A DNA stretch of 64,000 bases from contig NC_080059.1 in NCBI RefSeq assembly GCF_026212465.1, forward strand, positions 17,716,957 through 17,780,956. The letters run 5' to 3'. Under the pieces are notes generated by a model. The model was not told the origin of the DNA, did no database searches, and saw only the letters and a list, made by a program, of their open reading frames with translations. Source of the DNA: Amaranthus tricolor. Its lineage: Eukaryota > Streptophyta > Magnoliopsida > Caryophyllales > Amaranthaceae. Position numbers and translations under genes: made by a program. Positions 26,011 to 39,019 of the stretch are shown here, one piece after another (positions within the stretch are counted from its first letter, which is position 1; the number at the start of each line of letters is the position of its first letter).

Positions 26011-29000
26011 CTAGATCTTGTATTTGTCAACATGCATCCATTTGGTAGATGACCATTTGTTTCCTTTGATGACTGGGCAGCCACCTGCAATACATCATGC
26101 CAGTAACAGACTCAGCTAGATAAGGCCTTTAAAGAAGGCTAAAAATGACTACTAGAAACACCACCAAAATTATTACAGCAAAAGAAAAGCATGGGGCCCT
26201 ATACTGTTGTGGGGGAAATCAAATTTGGTTCAATTTTCAAAGGAGGTAGATTTAACCAACCGTGTAGACTGGCATGATCTAATGTTGCATCTGGTCTCAT
26301 ACTCCAGAAAAGTAAGGCATCACCTCTCACTGGTTTTACGGAAAGGCCCTTTTTAGCACATTCAGACCGCTCATTCCAACCTGGTAGGGAACTAAAATTT
26401 CCAGTTGAAGCTGGAAAGACAGTCTCGCCACCCTCTTCGACATCTGACCTACATTGAGAATGACAATAAAAATTTCAGTAGTAGAAATGAAACACACTTA
26501 AAAAGTAGTAGTAAACTACAAGTTATATGCCATTAATTTATGGTGTCAAGTTCATTGTTATGGTAAACTGGTTTAAAGGGCTTACAAGTACATCAAAACA
26601 GTAGCAATTCTTTGGCCTCCATTCTTCGTATTGAACTCATCAAGGAAGTAATCATAGTGAGGTTCATACTTCTGACCTTCCTCATAGTGAAGAATCTGTA
26701 ATCCCTCGCCATGCTCTGAAAAGTAGGAAAAACAAATTTGAAGAGCAGCCAGAGGCCCAGAGACTTAAATGCCATTTACAAATATGGAATGGCAGCTACA
26801 AAACCAGTTTCTCCGACGAGAAATCAATTTAAGGGAAAAACATAGGCAAACTAGTTACAAACTGTCATGAAATTTAAGAAAGTCAAAAATCCATTGATGG
26901 AAGTATGGAACTACAAAGGAATGATTCTACGGTAGGCCTGTCAAATAGATTAGGTTGGGTCGGGTTCGGGTCATATATAAACAGGTCAGAAAACCCTTGA
27001 TCCAAACCCAACCCATTTAGTTAATTGGATCGAAAATCACAACCTTGACCCGACTTGCAACAGATCAGGTTGATCTGATTTTGACCCACTTAACCCGTTT
27101 ATAATTTTTTTGTTTTCGTTTTAAGGTTATTAACGTTCATTAAATCTAATTTTTTAGGCTTTAATTTTAACTTTATATTTTTTTGTTGTTTATTTTGTAT
27201 TTATTATGAAAAATAAGAAAATATTAAATGAACTAAGTTTAGCTTGTACTTATTAATTTAACTCGAAATTAACACATTTAATTAAATGGGGTATACAGGT
27301 TTTTTTCAGGTTTAAAATTTTGACCTGAACCTAACCCATTTAATAAACAGATCAGGTTGGGTCGACCCCATTAATTAATTGGGTCAAAAGTCTCAACCCA
27401 AACCCACTTATTTCGGGTTAGGTTCAGGTCGGGTTAGCAGGTCGGGTCAACTTTTGCCGGCCCTATTCTGCGGTGCAATGAAAATGTTCAAACAACTATC
27501 TAGAGACAGATTTAAATATTCTTTAATTAGTCAAGATACGTATTTCCTACATAATGCAAAAATGCGGTAACAAGAACCATGAGGTTATCGTAACACCAAT
27601 ATCGGTAGAAAGCATGAGAAATCTCCCGAACGGCCCAAAACGCGAATTTGCTTACACCTTTACAACACGGAAATGCCAATTAGGTTTTTTAAAAACCTTT
27701 GCAGCCCAGCCAATGCGAGGCATCCTTGTTTTTGCACTCACATACATGTTTACATTACAACACCCCAATGTCATTAAGTGGCTCCCATTTAGGATGGGTT
27801 TTGGAGGGTAGAATGTACGTAACCTCACCATTGTTAGCGATATCACTATGCTTATTGAATTCTTACTAAAACTGTCTACAAGATCTGAGAAATTTTCAGT
27901 TTGATGATGCATCAGGATTCATGAAAAGCCTCCATTCTACTATACTAGTCAATAGTCATGTATCATGAGGTAACATGGCAACATCTTGGGTTAAAGAATT
28001 TAAGGGCAGCATTTGTGCTCATATTATTGCGGTGATTCTTAAGTTTTCGGTTTCGTAAGGTATACCATATTAGTTGAGATTCCATCAATAATTTTTCCCT
28101 GTGAACACATTTTTTGTTCACTATTCTTTCTTGGATCTTTTAGTCACTTCTCATGGTTTTGAATTCACTAACCAACATTACTCAGCCAAATTTTCAGACT
28201 AAGTACTTAATGTTAGTAACCAGAATGATGCTATACTTTCGTGTGTTTTTTAAAAATACTCTTTTCATTTTTCATGGTTCTAAGCTCACTAGCCATTTTT
28301 ACTCTGCCAATTTTTCACGCTATTAAGTGATTTTCACTAGTATGATCAACAATCCTCAAAAATCAAGTATACAAGTATACAATTGGGTGTGAAGAGGCCC
28401 CTATCTAACCCATATCTTGTTAAAGAATTCACCTTGCCACGCAATAAAAACATACAAAAGTATCAATTGGTAAATGTCATAACTCATACCTACAGGAATG
28501 AAGGTAAAATCTGCTATTCTTTTCTCTATGTCCCTTATGATTTTGTCTTGACCTCTTTTCAAAAACATTCCAGAACTAGTGCGCACCCTGCACATAATGA
28601 TCAAGACATATACCACGAGCTAAGTATTTTTTCAGAAAAACACAACAAATAAAAGGTTCCATTATTTTCAACAAATTAGTCATTATGTGAGATCAGTCAG
28701 AAAACAAACCTGCTGTCCTTACTTTTACCAGTTTTACTATCAACAACAGTAGACTTCCTCATATGAGGTTTTGCAAGGTTAATTAGATACTCACATTCCT
28801 CCTTAGACTGCAGAAAGCAGAACAACTGGGTCAAAATTGAAGCTCATACACACACAATCACAAGCCAACAACAGTTTAAAAGACACCCAATCACCCTCTC
28901 TACCCCCCAAAATAAACTGCTCATCTACTACGTGAATAGTATACTAAGGATTCTTATATTCAATGTTAGCTACTCAAAAGTAGAAACTTAGCCGATGTGC

Positions 29001-32000
29001 CCCACATGGCATGTCTCAATGATCTTGCAATACTATACCTGCTATCCTAAGGGAATGCCAAGGTTCTATACACATTGGGTACCCTTTACCAGCCTCTGCC
29101 ATGTCTTTGGCACTAAATTAGATGGGTAGCTTCATAATGAGGATATTAACAACAAAAACTATAAGCCTCTATCCCAAAAAGATTACGGTAGGCTATATAA
29201 ACCAATATCCTTAAGGATATTAAAATGTCACCAAAAACAACTCAATCATAAGAACAAGCCTCAATCCATTTTCACATTTAATATCTGGAATGTATGGATT
29301 AGAATTAATATTTTTTAAAGGCAATACCTATAACATCATACAATCTTACAGTTACATAGAGGATCATGTTGGAAAATAACCCACATGTGGTCCCACATCG
29401 AAGAATTAAAGAGAGATTGACTAAAATATAAGCTTGATGTCTACTCCTCTTACTACCAATTGGTTTTAGATAGATACCCAATAGGTTTGTCTGCAGTTAA
29501 CTCTCCTTTTGTGCGGGTCTTGTTATATACAAACCTAACAACAATTTATCAGATCAATCTTTTTATAGCACTGTATTCAGATTAAGTAATTACCCTTACA
29601 TTCAACGACCAACTCCCTACATTCTCCCACCCACAAAAATGGATGGTGAAATTACACTTAACTCACAATACTCTTTTAACCAAAAAAAGGCTCAGACTAG
29701 AGAAACAGAAAGGGACTGAACATAACTTGAGTGTAAAAAATGGAAGAGGCTCACATTAGCGCAAAGCTACTTCTAAACCAAAAACCCTAGAGAACAGGCT
29801 CATAGCTCATAACTTTATCAGGGGTCGTGAAAATTGAGAGGCCAACATAAACATTGCAAAACCAATAATTTCTTCATGTCGAAAATAATTATTGTCATGC
29901 CTATAGGCAAAACGGAAATAAAGCATTAAGTATCAATGCTTTGCATAATCAATATTACCCACACCACCATATTTTTGATGAAGCAAATTTTCCGGGCATA
30001 TCTAGTTGAGAAAAAATTTTCCGGTAAGATAAACTGCAAGGACGGATGGATAGGGGCTAAGTCCACTAACTCTTAACATGTTTATTCAGCCCCCTCTTCC
30101 ATACCAGCAATGAAAGAGAGGGGAAGTCGGGAAGATATGCCATGAGAAAGAAAAGATGTGTACAACAACTCTCATTTAAATTTGAATTTAAAGCACAAAA
30201 TACTTTCCCAATCTAGACAATCACTTTAGAAGCCAATGTGGCAATTGCTACAAGCATAATGAAATAGAAAAGCTCCTGTTTCTTTTAAAATTGTATTTTT
30301 GGTTGAAAATTACTAGCTTTATGGGATGTACGAATTTCTTTAGCGCATAAGTTTGTATATTTGGAGGACACTTTCAAAATTAACTTCAAGTTGGTTCTTA
30401 CACACTTGTTCAAACTAAAACACCCAATGAGCTCTCTCAATTCAATTTGGATCTTGATTACTTTGAGTTTGAATTCATCTAGAATCACTATTTTCTTTAA
30501 TTTATAATAAAGTGCTCTACATTTCTCGTATTTTCTAATATTAAACATGTATAGTGAAATTTATGATATGATAAGCCATAATCAGAAACAGACATGAAAG
30601 AATGGGAAAAGATAAAATAAATTAACAGAAATCATATTAGTGGCAGAAAATAGAAGGTATTACAATCTTTCGAGGGGATTGTTCTCTACAAGAGTCTAAA
30701 CTCAATAACAAATAATTCTCCCCTTTATATTTTCCCATACCCTTCTTATTTGTAGGCAACTCTCAAACTATTGACAAACTAACAATATCTCCAATTGATT
30801 TGCTAATATACGCTTATTGATAATATTCTCTTAATTTAATTACTAATATGCCCTTTTATATTTAGGTAGTCTCGAGTAGGAATTGTCAGTCATAACATTA
30901 CCGAACGTTTAAACATCTACCTTGACCTATAGGTGGGTAGAATGTAACTTGGGTTATGTCAATAATCGAAAGTAAAACATGCTTAAGTTGGGTGAGAATC
31001 GTCTGGTTTATTAAAATGGTTTTGTGCCTTATTTTCGTACTTGGAATTTTACCCATCTCCACGAAGTAGATTGTTGTGAAATATTCTTCAACAACACTGA
31101 AATCACTCAAGAAAAAGTGATTTAGTGTTTTACATTTATGAACTGGATCACAGAAAATGTCCACTAAAAAACTCAACAAATGTAGTGTAACAACAATGAT
31201 AGATTTCATTATCTCTCCCTTTCACCAAAGTATCAAATCATCTCCCATGTTTTCGGGTGAGAAGCTTTGTTAGGACTGTCTTCCCAGAAATAGGAAAATA
31301 TAACTAATATGGGATGAAGTTTTTGTAAATTAAAACCGGCCCAAATTCATGTGGCTATTTGTAAGCTTCTAATACCTTCTAGCCAGCAATTGGGTAATAC
31401 CCTTGGGTGGTATTCTTAATTAATCCATTTATGTGACATAAATTTGGTTGGTAGGTTAGTCCTTTTGGGCTGATCAGGTAAGAAAAAAACCCAAGGCAAC
31501 CAATAAATCCACCTTTGCTAAGTATTTCCTTTGCCCCAAACTTGGTTTAAAAAAAAGCGCCTGAGGCGCACCAAGGCGACCAGAATCATTGTTTATTTGG
31601 ATACTTACATTTGTTTGATTTGTTGGATTACCCTTAAAGAAATAGTTGTTTATTTAAATTTAGAAGAGAAAAAAGCCTCGTTCTTGCCTTATCCGAAGTA
31701 GATAAAGATAGCACTAGGAGCACTGTTCTTCTCTTTCACAAGTATCCCGCCATTCTGGACCAGGTATTCTTCTTCTCTTTTCTTCTTCCTTTTTCTTCTT
31801 TGTTCTATTTTCTCTCTATTCTTTCTTTCTTATTAATTTCGATCACTTCTCTTTTTCAGTTTTCATTCTTTTCTCTCTTTTCTTCTCCATGAAATTTTAT
31901 TTTATAATAATTGGATTTCTTTTTTATTTTTTTTTTTTCTTTTTCACTTTCTTTTTCTTTTTATATTTCTACTCCTATCTTTTATTACTAGGATTCATTT

Positions 32001-34535
32001 AATCTCTAATTTGTTTATAAAATAATGAAAGAATAATGATAAAAGTACGGCGTATTCGATGTGTAATTTAATTTAATTTAATTAATTTCATAATTTTTTT
32101 ACCCATTTTGTTATAGTGATCGAGTCTTAGCATATACTCCTTCCATTTCTTAAAGAAGTTCCCACAAGGAATATTCACAGCAATTAAGAAAAAAAAATCT
32201 TTTAGATGAGAGATATATTATTTTATTGAATAAAACATTTGATGGAAGAAAAGAGGAGACCATAAATATTTAAAAAAATATATAAGAAAGTTAGTGGAAA
32301 AAATATGGGACCATACCTATTAAAAAAATTTTAATAAAGTTAGTGGGAAACATATAGGGACCATAAATAATATAAAAATATTAAAATGAAATTAGTGAAA
32401 GATAAGTGGGGACCATAAACATTATTATAATATTAAAATGAGGATAACAGGGTTAATTTTGTCCAAAATTTGTGATACAAATAGAAAGATTTCTTATGGA
32501 ACAACAAATCTAACAGCCCAAAATCATAAATGGGAACAATTTTGAGACACAGAGGGAGTAGGTTTTTTAGTTTGTATAATCACTTAATTTTAATTGTACT
32601 TATCTTGACACCAATGTATAATGATTAACAGTTAAAAAATGATTTCATCAACTCCTACTGCATCTTCATTCCTTTAAGATCTTGCAAGAGGATATGATCA
32701 ATTCAGAACTATGTTATCTTATGATTTTATGGTCTAAACTAGCATTTATCTAACTTGTATGTTGTAATAATATGAAACTTGTGTTGTTTTAAGTATCAAA
32801 TGTTTTACAATTGATTTTGGAGTCTTTAAGCGAAAGTGTACACCTCACATACAAAAAGTATGCGACTCCGTCATGCGCCTCGGTGCACCTCAACCTCTTA
32901 AAACTAAGTATCCTTCTTATTTGTAGCAACCCTTAAACTCTAACAAACTAACAATATCTCTTATTCATTTGCTAATGTACTCTTATTGATAATAATCTCT
33001 TAATCAAATGACTAATATGCCCTTTTCTATATATGTAGACTCGAGTAGGAATTGTTTGTCATAACAATTTATTACAACCATCTTACATGTAACTTATACC
33101 TTGTCGATGAAGAAGGGATTAATCAATTGATTCATCTTTTTTTTCCCATCCCAGTATAGCTCTCTCAAAAACATTTCAAATTGCAAGCTCCTAAGCATAA
33201 GTATTTCCACATTTGCAGCTTAACTCTACAGAAACAAATATGACCAACACACTAGCAATGCCAAAACACATTATCAACCCTAAAACATAACTATAGCATA
33301 ACTTGAAAGATTGTAGTATTGGCGAGATTTGCCACTCATCTCATAAACCCTATACACAAACCCATATACCATGTTCAACTTAGATACATGTCTAAGTGTC
33401 CAAATGTCCTACTTATGTCCTGAAAGGCAAGGGTCTAAAAAGGGTATTTGTAATTGAGTGAAAAGGCCAAGCAACAATGTATAAACCACTATCATCTATT
33501 CTACATGCCCTGGTTATTCAAACAAATAAACCAAAATCCACTCACAATACATTTTCGGTACCTTATTATACTGAACATTGCTGTAATGAAATTCAATTCA
33601 TTGATCAATAAATTCTTGCACATCATGCCAAAGACAAACATACATACACACACAGGAACTTCATCCATTGTCAAACAGATCATCAATCAAACAAAGTATT
33701 ACATAATTAAGGAGTAAGGATAATATCAATCATTACATCATTATTCAACAACGCACTGTAACACAAAATCGTATAATTCAGCACAATAGATCACCTAATC
33801 AAACAAACCTAAAAATCAATGTCAAAGTCTTAATCCCAAAATCAACTACATGGACCAAAACAAATCAACATAGAACTCGTACAAAAATTGTACAAAACCT
33901 ATTGCAGCTACATTGAACACAAATAGAAACTTAGAAGAAATGGACAATGCCAAAGCCTTAATTTTAATGATATAAGGTAGTCTACATGAAACAAAGCAAA
34001 TCAAAGTTAAAATCATCGCTAACAACAATTATACAAAACCAATTAAAGCTACATTGAACAGAGAGAGAAAATAATTTTGAAAAACTAACCAGGAAATTAT
34101 GATACAGAAAAGCGCGAGGCTCCCAAGATAGAATCTCCACCCATTGTTTACCTCTTAATCCAATCCCCTTACCTCTTCAATTCAAAAAACGAATTCCTGA
34201 TTAACATAACAATAGGGGAAAAAATGGCACAAAATACACAAAATACAAAAGAGGAGAAATTCCAATCACCTTTCACAAAATTCAATAAACGAAAACCTTA
34301 GTAACACAACATTGGAATAAAAAGTCACAAAATACATGAATTCAAATCACCTTTCAAGAACTTTGCGACCGAAATTGCTAAGATCATGAGCAGGATGAAG
34401 ATCATCTGAGGAAACAGGAAGAGAGAGAATTCCAAGAGCAAGAAGTAAAAGCAAGACTACTGTAAGCATAAGTAACATAGATAAAATTAGGGTTAATGTA
34501 GATGCTCGCTTTCTACTTTGTCTTCCTTTCGCCAT
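26011..34535 (-). CDS. Prolyl 4-hydroxylase, type II membrane protein
   Basis: Seven exons on the minus strand: 34535-34351, 34153-34090, 28807-28710, 28587-28490, 26715-26586, 26448-26261, 26084-26011. They total 837 nt (278 aa) in one frame across GT..AG junctions. The enzyme uses Fe(II), O2 and 2-oxoglutarate to hydroxylate prolines of secreted proteins such as extensins and arabinogalactan proteins, in the ER and Golgi. The basic start MAKGRQSRKR is followed by a signal anchor (~residues 12-40, LTLILSMLLMLTVVLLLLLA). Then come WVEILSWEPRAFLYHNFL and RTSSGMFL. The iron ligands His168 and Asp170 (YEPHYDYF) and His254 (LHGGCPV) are present, as is the 2-oxoglutarate-binding Lys264 (GNKWSSTKW), at the expected spacing. 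Length fits plant P4Hs (~280-300). Intron 2 is 5.3 kb and carries transposons. No damage seen. Confidence 0.93.
26933..27465. mobile_element. hAT-type MITE in hydroxylase intron 4
   Basis: 533 bp. Ends TAGGCCTGTCAAAT and, at the right, TTTGCCGGCCCTA are imperfect inverted repeats. They are flanked by an 8-bp duplication, TTCTACGG (26925-26932) and TTCTGCGG (27466-27473), one mismatch apart. The sub-terminal parts are rich in GGGTCGGGTT / AACCCGACC repeats, as in many plant hAT-type MITEs. No coding capacity. Confidence 0.8.
29367..29551. mobile_element. Solo LTR in hydroxylase intron 2
   Basis: A 185-bp segment starting TGTTGGAAAATAACCC and ending TTTATCA, flanked by perfect 5-bp duplications GATCA (29362-29366 and 29552-29556). 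TG..CA ends, a 5-bp TSD and the GGTCCCACATCG motif common in short plant LTRs indicate a solo LTR left by recombination. Confidence 0.75.
30650..33066 (-). mobile_element. Decayed LTR retroelement in hydroxylase intron 2
   Basis: Direct repeats at about 30740-30897 and 32911-33066 share CTTCTTATTTGTAG, AACAAACTAACAATATCTC, CTAATATGCCCTTTT and CTCGAGTAGGAATTGT, and both end CATAACA. On the minus strand they begin TGTTATGAC, so they look like LTRs of a minus-oriented element. The 2-kb interior has no readable pol and is itself hit by a Stowaway MITE. Family unassigned. Confidence 0.6.
32137..32558. mobile_element. Stowaway-type MITE (third element)
   Basis: 422 bp with ends CTCCTTCCATTTCTTAAAGA and ..TTGAGACACAGAGGGAG, flanked by TA. 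Inner ends pair as GTTCCCA and TGGGAAC. It is longer than, and a different subfamily from, the copies at 8312 and 16086. Confidence 0.8.
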
Positions 34536-34883
34536 TGTTGTTGATACTTACTTTGATGTAAGTACGATAAATTGTTTTGGATTCTAAAACCCTAAATTCT
34601 TGAATTTGGGGGAAAAGGAGAGATCTAGAGTAAGATTATACGAAGTTTGGAGTTGATTTTAATGGAGAAACTGAGGCTGTTTTGATTTTCTATGTTCTGC
34701 GTTTTTTACAGCTTTCAAATGGAAACAAACGGGAAATGCAAGAAACGTCATAGGACAAATAGGAGTGGGTCCATGCGTTGATTGCGTCCATCACAAGAAA
34801 TTAGTACGAAATTACTTTTGAGTTGAAATTCTAGAGTTGATAAATTTTGTAAAACCTCTGTTCAAGTTGGAAATTAAGGACAT

Positions 34884-35146
34884 GTTCTCTTCGTCTGATC
34901 TTATTGGTTCTGATTTGAATTTACTAAGGTCTGATCTGATCTGGTCTGATCTGGTCTGATTCAGTCTGATTTGATTTGAATCTTTTTGGTCTGGTCTGGT
35001 CTGGTCTGGTCTGATCTGATCTGGTCTGGTCTGATCTGATCTGATCTGATCTGGTCTGATCTGATCTGGTCTGATCTGATTTGATTTGGTTTCATTGAGT
35101 TTGTTATTAATAATAGTAGTTAAGGTATTATTATTATTATTATTTT

Positions 35147-35223
<77 letters not shown>

Positions 35224-35224
35224 C

Positions 35225-35262
<38 letters not shown>

Positions 35263-35412
35263 CATTTTTATTACATACTACATAGTTTATCCATCTAATA
35301 ATAATATACATTACATTATAAAAATTAAACATCAAAAACTACGATGTTTCTGCTTCTCTTTGAATTGATGCCCAAATATCGTTGACTATATTTAGTTGAA
35401 TTCTATAATAAC

Positions 35413-35458
<46 letters not shown>

Positions 35459-35651
35459 GTATGGTTTGATCTGATCTGATCTGGTCTGGTCTGGTCTGAT
35501 CTGGTCTGGTCTGATCTGATCTGGTCTGGTCTGATCTGATCTGGTCTGGTCTGATCTGTTCTGATCTAGTCTGGTCTGATCTGAAACTTTCTGATCTGAT
35601 ATGATTCCAATAAGAATAAGTAATAAGTCAAAAAAATAAGTTGAAGAGAAC
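34884..35651. repeat. (TCTGR)n and (TTA)n/(TAA)n compound array
   Basis: Two blocks of pentanucleotide TCTGA/TCTGG (about 34930-35090 and 35466-35585) surround a (TTA)n block (35127-35275) and a (TAA)n block (35405-35457). The outer edges carry short inverted matches: GTTCTCTTC at 34884 with GAAGAGAAC at 35643, and TCTTATTGG with CCAATAAGA. The whole may therefore be a MITE whose interior expanded. It starts about 350 bp upstream of the hydroxylase start codon. Frames in it (poly-Tyr, poly-Asn, SDQTRSDQ) are artefacts. Confidence 0.85.
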
Positions 35652-38559
35652 ACCTTCTAAGTGATGAAATTAATATTTGAAATGAGTTGTGTATTATCAT
35701 TAGATCGGTAATGTTATTACCATATTTTTATTATATTTTTTAACATTTTGTAAGGCTCGATAAGCATGAGTTTATATGCACATATGCCTATTTTATTGAC
35801 ATTTTACATAGATATGTTGGTTTGGAGATTTTTATATATATATTCATGTATAATTGTCAAAATCGAGCACAAATAAAGCTCTTTTAGCGCATAGCTTCTC
35901 ACTTGACCATGCAGGCTCGAGGTAGCAAAGTGTTGATGGGATGATACAAGAAAACCAGCCAAGTCAATCATTCAGCAGCTTGCTCGACTAGGTTTGGGTC
36001 GAGCAACCCTTGTTTGATCGTGCAAAAGTTCCGATTTGGAGAAAGCGATGTGTGATGAGAACCAAGGGTTTAAAGCTTGCTCAACCTATGCTCGATCGAG
36101 CAAAATGATCTAGAAGCTAGCAGAGACTTTCCTGAAACACAAGGCATCCACTTGATCATGTCGAGTAGCCCTTGCTTAGTCGAGAGGACCATAAAGCAAC
36201 TTTTATAGTCGGTGAAAGTTTGCCTTTTTGAATTTGATGGATGGGCTTTGTTAGTTTACTGTTTACTGGAGGCTGGTGCAATGATGATTAGTTACCATTA
36301 CTACCAAGGGTGAATCCAAGAAGAAATCATCACCTGGGCCAATATATAATGATGTGGATTGCATAACTCATAATATTAATTTCATTTTAAAAATAACGAA
36401 TTCATTATATAATTTCAAAAAGATAACCAATAAAATATTTATCAAACATTGAAAGTTAGCTCTCCTAAGCAATTTCTTGAACTTATATAATAACTTTAAT
36501 GTGAAAGCAACAATTAAAAAATAAATTAGACTATTAACAAGTTAAAAATACAGACCTATAGAAATTTCATATATACTTAATTAATTAATTTAATAAATTT
36601 AATATTTAAAAATAAAGACAATTCAATATTAATTCTTAACGTTAGAAAATAATAGACAATAATTTGGTATGTAATCACATTTTTTTATGTGCAAGAGAGG
36701 AATTCAAATCCTTTTCATTAGCTTAATACTTAAGTTTATGTTCTTGAGAGAGGTTTCTTTAGTTTTTTTTTTTTTTTTTTTAATTGCTCATTTTCCTTGA
36801 AGTTTCAATGCAAGTAATTCACAAAACTCTTACATTGCTACTTTAAAGTATTTTCAATATTTGAATTGTTTCGAACAATCAACTTAGTCACTTCATCAAG
36901 CTGTGGATTTTAATACAAAGTTTTTGATGGATTTTTTCATTGGAGATCATTAATTTGACATCATTCATTTGGTTTTTCTCCTTGGATTCATTCCAAGATA
37001 GAAATTTCTTCATTTATTACTTTTGTTTGCTTTTAATATTGTTTATTATCTATTTAAGTTGAATGATTTGTCTAAGGAGAGTTGGAAAATAAAAATATTT
37101 TAATTTTGGTATTCTGATCTCTAAAACTTAATTCCCAAAATAGTATTCTTTTAGGTAAGGAGTTTTACTAAGCTAGAATATTTGATTTGAAAATCCTATC
37201 TTAACAATTAACTTAATAAATTGTAGTCATGTTGTTATTTATCTTTTATTTATTGTCTTATATTGTTGCATCTCTATGAATAAGAATGTTATTGAGTGAC
37301 TTGTATAATCACGAATCTGTCAATCGGCTCTACGATTAAAAATTGATGTCTATGCTATTTCAATAAGAATATTAAAATATTCTATGTTGATGTTTAATTT
37401 GCTAGTCAATCTGGCAATAAGAATATTACTGTGCTACGTTGATGTTTACTTTGTTAGTCAATTTATCAATTGACTTTGTTAAACAATTCATCAATTGTTA
37501 GTAAACGGACTGCACTTTATTATCCATTGTTGATGCACTTACAGTTTATTGTGATTGATAGTAAACGAAGAAGATGGTAGCAATCACATCAATTTGCTAC
37601 TGCACTTTATCAAAGCTTGTTATTCACATCAAATTGCTACTTTTTTTTTCTTTATCAAATTTTGCATTTTTTTAACAAAAGATCACAAGGATAATGTTAT
37701 CTTAATTGTTAAACTGTTATATTTTTTTTGGAGAATGTCTGTTGAATTTGGTAATGTTAAATGTGAGTTTTTACTTGGTTTGAGAGGTCCTTTTGGCTTT
37801 ACTCATGGTAAAGTCACACAAGTTCTATGACAACCTCAACCAATTTGCAAGCCAAGGATAGTAGTTTCAACAAACATTTTTATTGATTTTGGATTTTCGA
37901 CTTGATTGAGATATTTGGTTATATGTAGAGTTTTGTTGGTCATTCGGCTCTTTCTGTAAGACTTGTGGGATTTTTTTGAATTTGTTTAACGCATATATTT
38001 ACTTGACAACAACGTTATCCTCTTGCAGGTTTGAAATTACCAAACCAAAAATATGTAGCTTAGTAAATATAAACACCATTTTGGAAATTAAGTTTTAAGG
38101 AACACTAAAGTTGAAATTTTTTTATTTTTCAACCCAAATTAAGCAAATCACTCATTTATGTTTCATTTGAATCACGATTGAGTTGTTCATTTAAATCAAA
38201 TTAGACAAAACAATGGAGTAATAAAAATTTCCCTTTTGATTGATTAGATGATTTTTAATTCGATAGATTTTTTAAACTTGAAAAATTTAATGAAATTGGC
38301 AGTAGAAATGAGAGATATAAATTAAGGCATCTAGAATTGATAACTGCACAATTAAAATGCGTAGAACGTGTTTTCTCTCCTTCTCCTCACTATTAATAAG
38401 TAGTCGCTCATTTGCATTCCTTTTTTTCTTTGACAACTAAATTTATATTAATCAACAAAAAGTTACAAGAAAGAACACGGCACTAAGCCTCACATGGGTA
38501 AGGTACATCAATAAGGCCTGACCTAACAATAAGCCCAAACTAGTTAAGTAAAATCCTTA
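35652..38559. other. Intergenic stretch with a GCTCGATCGAGC-rich patch
   Basis: Mostly AT-rich with no convincing gene. Between about 35860 and 36190 it holds several TCGAGCA / GCTCGA motifs, including GCTCGATCGAGC near 36090, in a GC-richer patch. Such motifs occur in untranslated parts of plant gypsy elements, so this may be a remnant. A poly-T tract lies near 36764-36780. Confidence 0.5.
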
Positions 38560-38944
38560 GAATTTTTGAAAAAGTTAAGCGAAAAAAAAAAAAGAATTCA
38601 ATAACCAAAAAATCAAACTATTTCAAAAACTGAGCGTGAAACTCCCAGACCTAAGGTTTGGGGCTGTTCGTAGTTAATAACTGCGAACAGATCAAAAAAG
38701 ACAAAATAGTTGTTCGCAGTAACTAACTGCGAACAGCAAAAAGACAAAATAGCTGTTCGCAGTTAGTAACTGCGAACAACTATTTGACCTAAAAAAAAAA
38801 AAATTTTTTTTTTGTTGTTCGCAGTTACTAACTGCGAACAGCCCCAAACCTTAGGTCTGGGAGTTTCACGCTCAGTTTTTGAAATAGTTTGGTTTTTCGG
38901 TTATTGAATTCATTTTTTTTTTCGCTCAACTTTTTCAAATTTTC
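38560..38944. mobile_element. Mutator-like foldback MITE with palindromes
   Basis: A 385-bp element made almost entirely of two long inverted arms (about 38560-38690 and 38815-38944) that share CTGAGCGTGAAACTCCCAGA and its flanks. It is flanked by near-identical 9-mers, AAATCCTTA (38551-38559) and AAATCCTAA (38945-38953), which suits a Mutator-type 9-bp TSD. Inside are four copies of a ~25-bp palindrome with outer TGTTCGC / GCGAACA and core GTTAGTAAC (38664-38690, 38711-38735, 38754-38778, 38816-38840). Non-coding. Confidence 0.75.
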
Positions 38945-39019
38945 AAATCCTAACTGTAGGCCACAAACAACTAGGCCCAAACAAATAGGAAACCCTAACA
39001 CTTGAACCTTGCAACCGCG

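Noticed and set aside
31540..32910. DNA transposon bounded by GCGCCTGAGGCGCACC-like ends
   Set aside because: Ends match only over about ten bases and no TSD was found; the LTR-like direct repeats explain the interval better.
35086..35653. Poly-Tyr, poly-Asn and SDQTRSDQ frames
   Set aside because: Translations of TTA/TAA and TCTGR arrays.
38664..38840. CRISPR-like series of repeated ~25-bp palindromes
   Set aside because: Repeats are themselves palindromic, unevenly spaced, and lie in transposon inverted repeats of a plant genome.
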